Positions 36,839 to 45,175 of a DNA stretch of 64,000 bases are shown in pieces. Where the stretch lies: assembly GCF_900403705.1 (NCBI RefSeq), contig NZ_OUNR01000001.1, positions 1-64,000 on the forward strand. Direction: 5' to 3'. Source of the DNA: Nitrospira lenta. Lineage in GTDB: Bacteria; Nitrospirota; Nitrospiria; Nitrospirales; Nitrospiraceae. The notes under the pieces are model-generated. The model had not been told where the DNA came from. It ran no database searches and saw only the letters and a list, made by a program, of their open reading frames with translations. How positions within the stretch are numbered: the first letter of the stretch is position 1; every line of letters begins with the position of its first letter. A program made the translations under genes and the position numbers.

Positions 36839-37750
36839 TCACACGCGAACGCCCACGGCCTTGCGGCGCGCAATTCCGGCAACTGCGGCTAGGCCGCTCC
36901 CGAACAGCCAGACGGCTGCGGGAACCGGAATCGGGGCCACGGTGTAGTCGATCAACAGCCGCGGACCCGTCCCCAACCCGAGCGCCTCTCCTTCTTTGGT
37001 ATAGAAGGCACGGAACGATTGAAACCCTTCGTTGACTGTCGGCGTGCTGGGATTGTCGACTTCATCCACATTCCGCAAGAGCCAGCCATAATTCGTCGAC
37101 GGGGTGTTCAACATGGCCTGCACATCGGCCACCAATTGAGCGGTCGAACCCCAGGTAAAGGTCTGGTTCTGAGCCCCACCTACGGCAAGGCCTCCTTGGA
37201 TCTGCACGCTGGCACTGGCCGTAGCATTGGCATTGCCCAACCCGCCCGGCGTGGTCCATGACGACTGGTTGAATTTGTTTTGCGTCCAGGTTGCATCGCC
37301 CGGGTTCGCCGCAAATCCTTGCCCCGTCCCGCCGATCATCGTAGCGGTGCTTCCCGTCGTCCCTTCGCCCCACTCCGTGTTCATCCGATAGAGTTCGATG
37401 GTCCGCGTGATCTGATCTCCTCCACTTCCGGATCCTCCCGAGCCGGCCACCTGACCGACCGTCAATTGCACTTGCGCGCTATTGATGATCGCGCCGACCG
37501 GCAGCGCCCCGGCGATATCGAAGGCCAACAGACCGCGCCGCGGCGACTGATTACTGTTTGACCCGGCAAACATCCCGGGTCCGGCGCCGTTGCTTTGTGT
37601 GGCGCCGTTGCCCCCGGACTGGAACGCATTTTCAAAAATCGTGGCATCGTGACTGGCCGTCAGCGTCATCAGATCGGCGCTCGCCCCTATGGGCTGCACG
37701 AACGCCAGTGCGACGAGCGCAACACTGCCCAACATAATTTGTTTCAACAT
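36839..37750 (-). CDS. DNRLRE-like secreted protein with VPxPA sorting tail
   Basis: The 303-residue protein is the third DNRLRE-like paralogue (ASHDATIFENA, RRGLLAFDIAGALPVG, GGTGQGFAANPGDATW). It carries signal peptide SVALVALAFVQPIGASA and tail APIPVPAAVWLFGSGLAAVAG with a basic end. GGGAGGGG lies four bases before the ATG. It is closer in sequence to the protein at 30362-31222 than to 31209-32078, judged by shared segments. Confidence 0.85.
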   Translation of the reverse strand: MLKQIMLGSVALVALAFVQPIGASADLMTLTASHDATIFENAFQSGGNGATQSNGAGPGMFAGSNSNQSPRRGLLAFDIAGALPVGAIINSAQVQLTVGQVAGSGGSGSGGDQITRTIELYRMNTEWGEGTTGSTATMIGGTGQGFAANPGDATWTQNKFNQSSWTTPGGLGNANATASASVQIQGGLAVGGAQNQTFTWGSTAQLVADVQAMLNTPSTNYGWLLRNVDEVDNPSTPTVNEGFQSFRAFYTKEGEALGLGTGPRLLIDYTVAPIPVPAAVWLFGSGLAAVAGIARRKAVGVRV

Positions 37751-37783
37751 TCGTCCCCTCCCGATGAATACACTCCCATGAAT

Positions 37784-38617
37784 CTATGCCACTGCGCCGC
37801 TCGCCTTGCGGCGCGCGAAGCCGACCAATCCGACGATCCCACTCCCAAACAACCACAGCGCCGCCGGCACGGGGACCGGCGCCAGATCCGCGGTCACAAT
37901 GAACTGCGGATGGTTCGTCGAGTACGATTTGGCATTGAACAAGAAGCCGACATTCTCGTCCGCCGCGCTGAAGTAGAGTGACGTCAACCCGCTGGTCACG
38001 ACGTCATTCACCAGATTGGGATCCAGCGCCAGGTTGTAGGAGCGATACGTGTTGTCGCCAGGCGGGGTATAGAGGAACGTGCCCAGCGCCGCGCTGGTGC
38101 CCGACAGCAAGGTCGTCGCTTTGTTTCCGAACGTAACGCTTGGAGGATTCCCCGGAGCGGTTCCCATGCCGCTGCCCGTGCCCTCAATCCAGCTGTTATT
38201 CGAAATCCATTGGACGTTGAACTGCCCCGCATTGATGGCGTTGAAGTTCGCGTTGTTCGGCTGCTCGCCCTGATCGCCGAAGTTGCTCGCCAAGTTCAAC
38301 GCGATGCTGGTGATCTGCCAATTGCCCGCGCCGAACGCGGCATTGAATTGTGCCGCCGCCCCGGCCGTATTCCACTGCACCACACTGTCGAATTGCCCTT
38401 TCGTCGAAGAGGCGGGAGCAATGGCCAGTGTCCCTGCGCCGCCGAAATTCAAACTACCGCAGCCCGTGCCACACCCCGGATTATTTGCCGAACCGGCCGC
38501 CAGAAAGGCGTCGGCCGTGGAAGTGTTCACTGTAAAAATGGAGTCCGCCCGGCTGACGCCCGGCTGCAACAACAGACCGCAGGCCAGCACAGTCGCTACA
38601 CGGAGAGAAGATTTCAT
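37784..38617 (-). CDS. Secreted protein with VPxPA sorting tail
   Basis: The 277-residue protein has a signal peptide (ATVLACGLLLQPGVSRA), a beta-rich domain with a disulfide-capable CGTGCG near residue 52, and tail APVPVPAALWLFGSGIVGLVG followed by RRKASGAVA. The ectodomain is not recognised. ATG 38617 follows AGGAG in GAAGGAGTGTGTA. A longer frame upstream to 38779 overlaps the orphan tail region and is rejected. Confidence 0.8.
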   Translation of the reverse strand: MKSSLRVATVLACGLLLQPGVSRADSIFTVNTSTADAFLAAGSANNPGCGTGCGSLNFGGAGTLAIAPASSTKGQFDSVVQWNTAGAAAQFNAAFGAGNWQITSIALNLASNFGDQGEQPNNANFNAINAGQFNVQWISNNSWIEGTGSGMGTAPGNPPSVTFGNKATTLLSGTSAALGTFLYTPPGDNTYRSYNLALDPNLVNDVVTSGLTSLYFSAADENVGFLFNAKSYSTNHPQFIVTADLAPVPVPAALWLFGSGIVGLVGFARRKASGAVA

Positions 38618-38676
38618 TACACACTCCTTCGTTAAATGAATCAGTGATGAGAGTGACGGCCACGCGCCTTCGCGCT

Positions 38677-38853
38677 TCAGACAACCGCGCCGCCGGCGTT
38701 GCGTCTCGCAATCCCCGCCATCGCGGCAACTCCGCTTCCAAAGAGCCAGACGGAGGCGGGCACGGGTGCCACGCTCCACGTGCCGATGCCGCTGACGCTC
38801 AACGGGACCGGCTCCGGCCTTGGGCCGGTGCCGGTCCCCTCATTCCATCTGTG
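38677..38853 (-). pseudogene. Orphan in-frame VPxPA sorting tail after the stop of the upstream gene
   Basis: Reading on through the TAA stop of the gene ending at 38854, the same frame stays open for 58 codons. It encodes a second complete tail, VAPVPASVWLFGSGVAAMAG, then ARRNAGGAVV and TGA. No start codon or SD serves it alone. It is most simply the 3' end of a lost sorting-tail gene joined in frame by deletion. Stop readthrough giving a two-tailed protein is a less likely alternative. Confidence 0.7.
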
Positions 38854-39999
38854 TTATGCGGCCGTCCGATTCATCTTCCGCCGCGCGATTCCGACGATCC
38901 CGACAATCCCGCTTCCGAACAACCACACCGCCGCCGGCACGGGAACCGGAGTCAACGGCGCCCCGAGTACTTCCAGCCCCACAAGATTGGACACAAAGCG
39001 GCCCGCCCGGACATCTCCGGGAACAATCAGTCTGGCGAAACCAGCCGTCCCCAATCCCGCGCCGCTTTCGTCGTATGCCACCAGGATGTCGTCGGCGCCG
39101 AAGTTCGGATTGAACTCGCCCAGCGACACAACCGCCTTGTATCCGTCGCTGCCGGTCGCGACCACATACTTTCCAAGAATATCGTTCTTCACGCTGGGGT
39201 CAGTGACGATGCCGCCACCGGCCGCCGCGCTCGTCAACAGTGTCCAGAGCGAGACCCCGGTAAAGGTTCTGACTTGCGGAGTCGGATTTCCGCCCGACAA
39301 GACAGACACCGTCTTCGTGATTGACGGCAGCGCTTGCAGATCGGCCAGGTTAAACGCGCGCGGGTTCACAATCTGGCCCGCCAAGGCAAAGGACTGAGAC
39401 AGCCCGCCGCCGGTTCCCTGAATCTGCGACGAATCAGTGGCGCTGAACACATCGATTCGACTGATGTTCGAGACATAGCGTCCGCCGCGGGCATCGGTGG
39501 GGGCCGTGGTTCTGGCAAATCCGTCGTTTCCAAGGCCGGTCGGCGCCGACCCGGATGGGTTGGCCTGTTGGTAGGCGATCACGGACTGCGTCTGGCCGAA
39601 ATTGGGATGAATTTCCCCGACAGAGGTCACCGCTCGATATCCGTCGCTTCCCGTCACCACGACATAATCGCGGAGCGCATCGTTACCGACGCCTGGAGTC
39701 AGGACAATTCCGCCACCGCCGTTCACCCCCGGATCGTTCAAAAAGTTGTACAGCGACGCGCCCGTGAAGTCCTGCGTGACCGAGGTCGAGCCCGCCAGAT
39801 ACGTCGTCGTCTGGGTAATGGGCACGAAGGCCTGCAAGTTACTGAGATTGTAGGTGCCGGGGTTATTGACGATACCGGAGAGCGCGAACGAATCGGTCGT
39901 CGGAAGCGCGTGGGCCTGGCCGCTAAGAATAGCCGCACAGGCCACGGCGGCAAAGGCAGACCGCAACACGGCGGTACTGGAACGGGCTGGGCGAAGCAT
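38854..39999 (-). CDS. Duplicated molybdopterin-oxidoreductase-like secreted protein with VPxPA tail
   Basis: The 381-residue protein has a signal peptide, two copies of a domain of about 150 residues (about 35-187 and 200-348), and tail TPVPVPAAVWLFGSGIVGIVG. Each copy contains NPGTYNLSNLQAF-like, FTGASLYNFL-like and GSDGYRAVxSxGE-like segments, as in small sulfite-oxidase-fold (Oxidored_molyb) proteins. The mature part has no cysteine, so the Mo-ligating residue of sulfite oxidase is missing. A well-formed promoter lies at 40178-40206. Binding of a molybdenum cofactor is uncertain. Confidence 0.75.
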   Translation of the reverse strand: MLRPARSSTAVLRSAFAAVACAAILSGQAHALPTTDSFALSGIVNNPGTYNLSNLQAFVPITQTTTYLAGSTSVTQDFTGASLYNFLNDPGVNGGGGIVLTPGVGNDALRDYVVVTGSDGYRAVTSVGEIHPNFGQTQSVIAYQQANPSGSAPTGLGNDGFARTTAPTDARGGRYVSNISRIDVFSATDSSQIQGTGGGLSQSFALAGQIVNPRAFNLADLQALPSITKTVSVLSGGNPTPQVRTFTGVSLWTLLTSAAAGGGIVTDPSVKNDILGKYVVATGSDGYKAVVSLGEFNPNFGADDILVAYDESGAGLGTAGFARLIVPGDVRAGRFVSNLVGLEVLGAPLTPVPVPAAVWLFGSGIVGIVGIARRKMNRTAA

Positions 40000-40570
40000 G
40001 GGTCCCTCCTCGATGAAAGTGTGACAGCACCCGCGTGCCGATCAAAAAACTGACGGCCATGGCCCGGTCTCTCCGGGTGCCATGGAACCGCCGGTTCTCT
40101 TTCAACGTTGGACCCGCCCCATTGCCTGCGATCGCCCCATCGAAGCAATGTGCCCTACGCTGCAAGTAACGGCACGCTTATAGTTTAATACTTGTCACTT
40201 CGTCAATTGTTATTGACCACATTTGACAATTAATTAACACGCATCACTGCGTCCATCGAAGGATCGCCGGCGGTCTTTGGGGGATCGGAACCTTTCTCAC
40301 TCACAATGCCTGGATGGCGAGCCACCTTCAGAACCAATTGAGCCTACCCCCGCTTCACGGGAACGCTTCGGCGAGCAAGTTCCGCGGCGCCAGGAGGACC
40401 GGTGCCTGAACTACGCCACGAACTCAGAGAGGAATGAAGAAAGTTGATCAAGAGAAAGCAGAGACGGCAAGACAGGGAGCGTACGGAACTGCCTCCCTGC
40501 CAGAACAAGCAGAGGCAGTGGAGGCCTCTGCGCCGCGATCACGGATCACCTCGGCAATCCGTGACACATC
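40000..40570. other. Intergenic region holding a leftward promoter
   Basis: The first 260 bases contain the promoter and inverted repeat for the gene starting at 39999, described separately, with a leader of about 170 bases. A second TTTGACAA element stands at 40222-40229. The remainder, to 40570, shows no gene I can support; a 63-codon open frame at 40434-40625 runs into the convergent lipoprotein gene and is not convincing. Confidence 0.5.
40178..40217 (-). promoter_or_regulatory. Sigma70-type promoter with overlapping inverted repeat
   Basis: On the minus strand, -35 TTGACG (40201-40206) and -10 CTATAA (40178-40183) are separated by 17 bp. The perfect inverted repeat GTCAAT-TGTT-ATTGAC at 40202-40217 overlaps the -35 box. 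ATACTTGTCA, at 40188-40197 within the spacer, matches the motif shared with five other promoters in the window. It should drive the gene 38854-39999. Confidence 0.6.
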
Positions 40571-41074
40571 TTATTTTCCCAATGGAGGTTCATTGAGCCC
40601 TTTGGCCGGAGGCCCTTCCGCCTGATTCTTTTCCGACTGGGTGGAAACGGGTGGCGGCGGTACGGCCGACCCAACCGAACCTGCCTGCTCAATCTCCTTA
40701 AGGTAGTCCGTCGTTGCTCTCAATCGCTGCTGTAGATCGGATTGCTCTGCCTTCAAGGAGCGCACGATCGCGTCGCGGAGCGTCGCATTGGCCCCTTGAG
40801 ACGCGACCCGCTCCTTCTGCAGCGCGTCTTGTAACACCTGTAGCTCCCGCACCTTGTCAGACAGACTTGCGAGAGTATGCGCCTGCGCCTCGAAAGCCTT
40901 GACGATATGCACCTGCAGCTCTTCAGCGGCTTTCTGCTTGGCCTCGCTCTGCGCGCGCATCTCCTGCATCTCTTTCTGAACGTTTTGCCGTACGCCTGCC
41001 AGATCTTGAGACGTGGCGCATCCGAACATCACGGCGGTCATAGCGAAAAGACAATGCCTCAATCGAATATGCAC
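40571..41074 (-). CDS. Coiled-coil lipoprotein
   Basis: The 167-residue protein has a signal ending AMTAVMFGCATS (lipobox-like before C19). A long helix follows, rich in Gln, Glu and Ala with coiled-coil periodicity, and a Pro-rich C-terminus. I chose the GTG at 41074 because AGGAGG lies four bases upstream. ATG 41089 would add five residues but lies before the SD. It follows the TOBE-like gene by 23 bp and is likely co-transcribed. The family is not recognised. Confidence 0.72.
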   Translation of the reverse strand: MHIRLRHCLFAMTAVMFGCATSQDLAGVRQNVQKEMQEMRAQSEAKQKAAEELQVHIVKAFEAQAHTLASLSDKVRELQVLQDALQKERVASQGANATLRDAIVRSLKAEQSDLQQRLRATTDYLKEIEQAGSVGSAVPPPPVSTQSEKNQAEGPPAKGLNEPPLGK

Positions 41075-41097
41075 GGCGCCTCCTTTCATGATTCCTG

Positions 41098-41655
41098 TCA
41101 GACTTGAGCAATGCCGGACGACGACTCATCCGCCACGCGTGACACCAACAGTCGCCGCTGAAGCCGGGCGCAGGTCCCCAGCGGGACGACGCGCATGGCA
41201 CCGGGAGCGATACTCAGCGTGACGCAATCCCAGACCTGCAACGCTCTCCCCTGCCCAATGTCCATACTCAGACTCTTAAGCGTCACCTGCTGCCCGCGAA
41301 TCTTGACGGTCACGAGGCCTCGGTCGCGCTCAACCAGCACGACCCGGCCCACCCATTCGTTGCATCCCGCAGAAACAGCAGATGGCAAGACCCTCACTTT
41401 TACATCTGCCGCATCAATGGCCAATAGCACGCGATGGCCGGCCTCAAAGAACCGTTGCACCTCCGGCGCGCACACGGTGTCATCTATTTCCAAATCCAGT
41501 ACTCCACCGTCATCTGTGCGCACATACAGCGTCTGCTGTGATTGTACGGCGACGGCCAGAATGGTGCCCATGATCCGATTGATAACCCGGCGGGGCGTCC
41601 CGCTATGAGATGAAAGCGTGAGATCGATTTCAGAATCCCTAACGAGCATGGCCAT
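41098..41655 (-). CDS. TOBE/Mop-like double-domain protein (paralogue of 60538-61410)
   Basis: This is a 185-residue soluble protein with two beta-rich halves. The first (IMGTILAVAVQSQQTLYVRT) and second (WVGRVVLVERDRGLVTVKIR, then TLKSLSMDIG) look like OB/TOBE-type modules. The second half matches the protein at 60538-61410 at WVGRVVL, TVKI, TLKS and WD-V positions. Position next to modABC and a motif-bearing promoter at 41772-41800 suggest a molybdate-related role. The TOBE assignment is by appearance and needs profile support. GGAGAG precedes ATG 41655. Confidence 0.68.
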   Translation of the reverse strand: MAMLVRDSEIDLTLSSHSGTPRRVINRIMGTILAVAVQSQQTLYVRTDDGGVLDLEIDDTVCAPEVQRFFEAGHRVLLAIDAADVKVRVLPSAVSAGCNEWVGRVVLVERDRGLVTVKIRGQQVTLKSLSMDIGQGRALQVWDCVTLSIAPGAMRVVPLGTCARLQRRLLVSRVADESSSGIAQV

Positions 41656-41771
41656 TTTCGCTCTCCTTTCACCGGACAGCTGAAGGACACCACTGGATGA
41701 ACATCGGCGCAGTCACGAGCGACCTTCCGACCCAACATCTCTCGATGCCCTATGCCCTACACCGCAGAATC

Positions 41772-41800
41772 ATTCTGAGAAAGATCGTAATACTTGTCAA
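41772..41800 (-). promoter_or_regulatory. Promoter of the TOBE-like gene with shared motif
   Basis: On the minus strand TTGACA (41795-41800) and CAGAAT (41772-41777) are separated by 17 bp, a good sigma70 arrangement. ATACTTGTCA at 41790-41799 on the plus strand coincides with the -35 box and is identical to the site at 40188-40197. The leader to ATG 41655 is about 110 bases. The rest of 41656-41899 holds no gene. Confidence 0.6.
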
Positions 41801-41899
41801 TATGGAATATATACACGCATTCGCGCACCGTGTGTTTTACGCGAGTCCCGCGCGGACCGGAGTATCCCGATCCTGCCAACACAGGCCCTGCGAGAGTTG

Positions 41900-42073
41900 T
41901 TAGGATTTTCCCAGAGTGCCGATCAACGGCTGCCGACAAGAGCCGCCTGAAACCGCCGCGATGAATTTACCGCTGAATATCCTCGTCCGCATGGGCCAAT
42001 GGCATCCCGCTCCACCCAGACCGATCAACCCACCCAACAACCCAATGGGCGCTCCATACAGAAAAGCCTTCAT
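41900..42073 (-). pseudogene. Truncated TauE/SafE-like fragment after modC
   Basis: An ATG one base after the modC stop opens a 57-codon frame that starts MKAFLYGAPIGLLGGLIGLG, the first transmembrane helix and GLGG motif typical of TauE/SafE anion exporters. Similarity is lost immediately after IGLGGA, and the frame ends at TAA 41900-41902. A complete TauE/SafE protein would be about 250 residues. The piece is probably the relic of an anion-exporter gene that once followed modC in the operon. Confidence 0.55.
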
Positions 42074-42074
42074 C

Positions 42075-43166
42075 TCACTCGGTCAGTCCCTCGACGAGCG
42101 CCGCGGCCTTGATATGCGCGGTAAGCTTCAGCCCCGGCTTGAGATGGAGATGCACGAATGATTTCCGAGTGATCCTGGCCACGAGCGGACAGCCCACATC
42201 GAGCAAAACATCCATGGTCGATTGATCCGCCTCTTTGATGTCGACGACCGTGGCCTCCAGCCGGTTCAAGATACTGGTGTCGACGGAAGGCGGGCCGAGC
42301 ATCAGACTGACATCGCTGGACAAAATATGCGCGCGCAAGGGCTCGCCGATATCGAACGGTCGAAACGGCACATACAGCGACTGCCCATTGAACTGGAGGC
42401 GTGTCAGGCCGAACTCCGGTTCGTGCGCCGCCACCGTGACGTCGATGACCCCGCCGATCGGGTTGGGCCCCAAGGCTTGATGCAGATCGAGCCGGGCAAA
42501 TACTTCGCTCAACGGCCCAACCGCGACAATCTTGCCCTGCCGGAGAAACGCAATGTGATGAGCCAGTTGCAGAATTTCGTTGAGCGAATGGCTCACATAC
42601 ACAATCGGAATCTGCATTTCACGATACAACCGCTGAATGAACGGAAGAATCTCCCGCTTGCGCTCGCCGTCCAGCGACGACAGCGGCTCATCCAGCAGCA
42701 ATAACCGGGGACTGGTCAACAAGGCCCGGCCGATCGCGATGCGTTGCTGCTCACCACCCGACAGTTTGTGGGTTCGGCGGTCCAACAGCGACTCGATGCC
42801 GAGCATCTCCACTACCTGCTCGACGGACACTCTCCGCAGTTGGCTCGGCGTGCGATGAAATCCATACATCAGGTTCGAACGAACGCTCAGATGCGGAAAC
42901 AACCGCGCGTCTTGGAACACATAGCCGATTGAACGCCGGGAGATCGGCACATACAGATCGCGGGACTCGTCTTGCCACACGTCGTCGCCGAGGCGCAGAT
43001 ATCCGCTCGGCGCGCGCTCCAACCCGGCAAGACAACGGACCAGCGTCGTTTTCCCGGACCCGGAAGGACCGAACAGCGCCAGAATTCCCGCCGCCGGCAT
43101 GTCCAATTCAGCCTGCAACCGAAAGTCTGGATACGCGACGTCAAACCGCGCAATCAGGCGGGTCAT
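42075..43166 (-). CDS. modC: Molybdate ABC transporter ATP-binding protein ModC
   Basis: The 363-residue ATPase has Walker A GPSGSGKTT (about residues 33-41), signature LSGGEQQRIAIGRAL, Walker B LLLLDEPLSSLD, and a C-terminal TOBE domain (VVDIKEADQSTMDVLLDVGC, then VHLHLKPGLKLTAHIKAAAL). It powers molybdate import through ModB. Its start overlaps the modB stop by 4 bp. Confidence 0.95.
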   Translation of the reverse strand: MTRLIARFDVAYPDFRLQAELDMPAAGILALFGPSGSGKTTLVRCLAGLERAPSGYLRLGDDVWQDESRDLYVPISRRSIGYVFQDARLFPHLSVRSNLMYGFHRTPSQLRRVSVEQVVEMLGIESLLDRRTHKLSGGEQQRIAIGRALLTSPRLLLLDEPLSSLDGERKREILPFIQRLYREMQIPIVYVSHSLNEILQLAHHIAFLRQGKIVAVGPLSEVFARLDLHQALGPNPIGGVIDVTVAAHEPEFGLTRLQFNGQSLYVPFRPFDIGEPLRAHILSSDVSLMLGPPSVDTSILNRLEATVVDIKEADQSTMDVLLDVGCPLVARITRKSFVHLHLKPGLKLTAHIKAAALVEGLTE

Positions 43167-43834
43167 GATACGTGGATGGGAAATTTACGGTTGAACGCAT
43201 ACACGCCCAGCAGCACCAGAAAGGAAAAGGCGAGCATCCCGGCGGAAATGATATGCGCCTGCGTATACTCCATGACTTCCACGTGATCGAACACCGTCGT
43301 CGAGAGCACGCGCGTTTGCCCTGGGATCGAACCGCCGACCATCAAGACCACGCCGAACTCCCCCATCGTATGGGCGAAGCCGAGCACGATCCCTGAAATA
43401 TACCCGCGGATCGCCAAGGGAGACGCCACCGTCAAAAAGGCGTCGAGCGGAGAGGCGCGCAGAGACCACGCGGCTTCCAACGGCGCTTTGCCGACGGCCT
43501 CAAAGGCCGCGTGCAGCGGCTGAATCACAAACGGCATGGAATAAAACGCCGACGCGATGACCAAGCCCCAAAACGTAAATGCGAACGTCATGCCGGTCAG
43601 CCGGCCGATGGGACCGAACGGCCCCAATGCGACGAGAATATAAAACCCGAGCACCGTCGGCGGGAGCACGATCGGCAGCGCCACCACGGCTTCGACGACC
43701 GCCCGAAACCGCGAGCGGGTATGGGCCAGCCACCACGCGATCGGCGTGCCCACGATCAAGAGCACGATCACCGTCATGCAGGCGAGACGTAAGGTGACCC
43801 AGAGGGCGCTCCAATCGAGTTCGCTCAATTCCAT
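43163..43834 (-). CDS. modB: Molybdate ABC transporter permease ModB
   Basis: The 223-residue permease has five or six transmembrane segments and the binding-protein-dependent transport signature with an EAA-type loop (EAAWSLRASPLDAFLTVASPLAIRG). VLPPTVLGFYILVALG is characteristic of ModB. It forms the membrane channel for molybdate or tungstate. It lies between modA (14 bp) and modC (4-bp overlap). Confidence 0.95.
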   Translation of the reverse strand: MELSELDWSALWVTLRLACMTVIVLLIVGTPIAWWLAHTRSRFRAVVEAVVALPIVLPPTVLGFYILVALGPFGPIGRLTGMTFAFTFWGLVIASAFYSMPFVIQPLHAAFEAVGKAPLEAAWSLRASPLDAFLTVASPLAIRGYISGIVLGFAHTMGEFGVVLMVGGSIPGQTRVLSTTVFDHVEVMEYTQAHIISAGMLAFSFLVLLGVYAFNRKFPIHVS

Positions 43835-43848
43835 ACGTTGCTCACCAC

Positions 43849-44613
43849 TTAGTTCACGTGATAGCCGTACCGCTCGATCACGGCGCGCGCCCGCTGACTC
43901 TGCAAGAATTCCATCAGCGCCTTGGCCGCGAGGCTGTTCTGGCCCTTGGTTAACAACACCGCATCCTGTTTGATCGGTTCGTGGAGATCTTCAGGCACCT
44001 CCCACCGGCTTCCCTTTCCTCGCAGCCTCTCATCGAGCACCTGCGAGAGAGCGAGAAATCCAAGCTCCGCGTTGCCCGACTCCAGAAAGCCGCTGGTCTG
44101 CCCCTGATTTTCTCCCATCACGATCTTGGGCTGGAGACTCTCCCATACACCCAATTTCATCATGGCCTGCATGGCCGCCGTCCCATACGGCGCAGTCTTA
44201 GGATTGGCGATGGCCAAATGCTTGAACGTGCCGGTTCGCAACGTGTCCGCCCCCGTCACCAAGGCAGGGTCCTGGCCCCACAACACAAGCCGTCCGATCG
44301 CATACGTAAACCGGCTTCCTTTTACGCCCAGTCCTTCGTCTTCAAGCAGTTTGGGCCGCTCGTCGTCGGCGGATAAGAACACCTCGAACGGCGCGCCGTT
44401 CTTGATCTGCGCATAAAACTTTCCGCTCGACCCGGCGCTGATCTGGACACTGTGCGCGGAGGCTTTCTCGAACTCTGCCGCAATTTCCTTAAAAGGCGGA
44501 ACGAAATTGGCAGCGACCGCCACTTGCACTTGTTCCGCCTGCGCACCCGGCGCGATGAGCAACCAGGCACAGAGACCCGTAAGACACGACAGCAGCCTTG
44601 ACTGACTGTTCAT
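43849..44613 (-). CDS. modA: Molybdate-binding periplasmic protein ModA
   Basis: The 254-residue protein has a signal peptide ending APGAQA, then the ModA sequence VAVAANFVPPFKEIAAEFEK and SAGSSGKFYAQIKNGAPFEVF, with the Ser residues that hold the oxyanion. It captures molybdate or tungstate in the periplasm for ModBC. It follows a small exported gene by nine bases and is probably the second gene of a five-gene operon. Confidence 0.95.
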   Translation of the reverse strand: MNSQSRLLSCLTGLCAWLLIAPGAQAEQVQVAVAANFVPPFKEIAAEFEKASAHSVQISAGSSGKFYAQIKNGAPFEVFLSADDERPKLLEDEGLGVKGSRFTYAIGRLVLWGQDPALVTGADTLRTGTFKHLAIANPKTAPYGTAAMQAMMKLGVWESLQPKIVMGENQGQTSGFLESGNAELGFLALSQVLDERLRGKGSRWEVPEDLHEPIKQDAVLLTKGQNSLAAKALMEFLQSQRARAVIERYGYHVN

Positions 44614-44622
44614 GAGACTCCT

Positions 44623-45171
44623 CTATTTGTATTGATTGAATCCGATCATAAAACCCTCCGGGCCGAACACCTCCAAGCGAACGGCCTGGCGGTCGCCGCG
44701 CTTCACCTCCGGCTTCAGCCGAAACCGGATGATCGCATTCCGCTCTGACTCCCCCAGCTTCGCGACTGGGGACGCTTGATAGAATCGTTCCAGCTCCTGC
44801 TGAACGGCCGCCGCGTCCGGCACGGAGAAATTGATCTGTACCCATCCGGTCGGGCGCGGCTGTTGTAAGTCCTGCCGCACAACAATCGAGAGCCCGCGAT
44901 AACAGTAGCCCTTGAGACGATCCCGGCCAGGATGTTCGCGTTGCTCGATCACCGGCGCCTTTACGATGTCGAAGAACTGTTCATAGGGGGCCAGATCCGA
45001 CGTTTCAATCTGAACGCTTTCGACCCCGGCCCCGGATAGACAGGCGGACGACACAGGCGACATCTGGGAATGTCCCTCGTGCGGCGAACCAGCCCCATCG
45101 GCGGAATATCCGCTCACCGGAACCGACAGGGCGACCACCATCCCTAACACGACACACCGACGACGATTCAT
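44623..45171 (-). CDS. Exported VOC (glyoxalase-fold)-like protein
   Basis: The 182-residue protein has a signal peptide (VVLGMVVALSVPVSGYSA) and a single domain that looks like a half of the vicinal-oxygen-chelate fold: VESVQIETSDLAPYEQFFDI, then WVQINFSVPDAAAVQQELERF and a terminal EVFGPEGFMIGFNQ. Metal ligands cannot be assigned by eye. It lies nine bases upstream of modA, so it may be a periplasmic accessory of molybdate uptake. ATG 45171 has AGAGGTG upstream. Confidence 0.68.
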   Translation of the reverse strand: MNRRRCVVLGMVVALSVPVSGYSADGAGSPHEGHSQMSPVSSACLSGAGVESVQIETSDLAPYEQFFDIVKAPVIEQREHPGRDRLKGYCYRGLSIVVRQDLQQPRPTGWVQINFSVPDAAAVQQELERFYQASPVAKLGESERNAIIRFRLKPEVKRGDRQAVRLEVFGPEGFMIGFNQYK

Positions 45172-45175
45172 GGAT

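Noticed and set aside
38644-39397. Plus-strand frames opposite the sorting-tail genes
   Set aside because: They are antisense readings of the conserved tail DNA and carry no signal peptide or family features.
41941-42000. Possible continuation of the TauE/SafE fragment on the opposite strand (MNLPLNILVR)
   Set aside because: The similarity to the EFRLPILVG segment of TauE is short and could be chance, so an inversion scar is not claimed.
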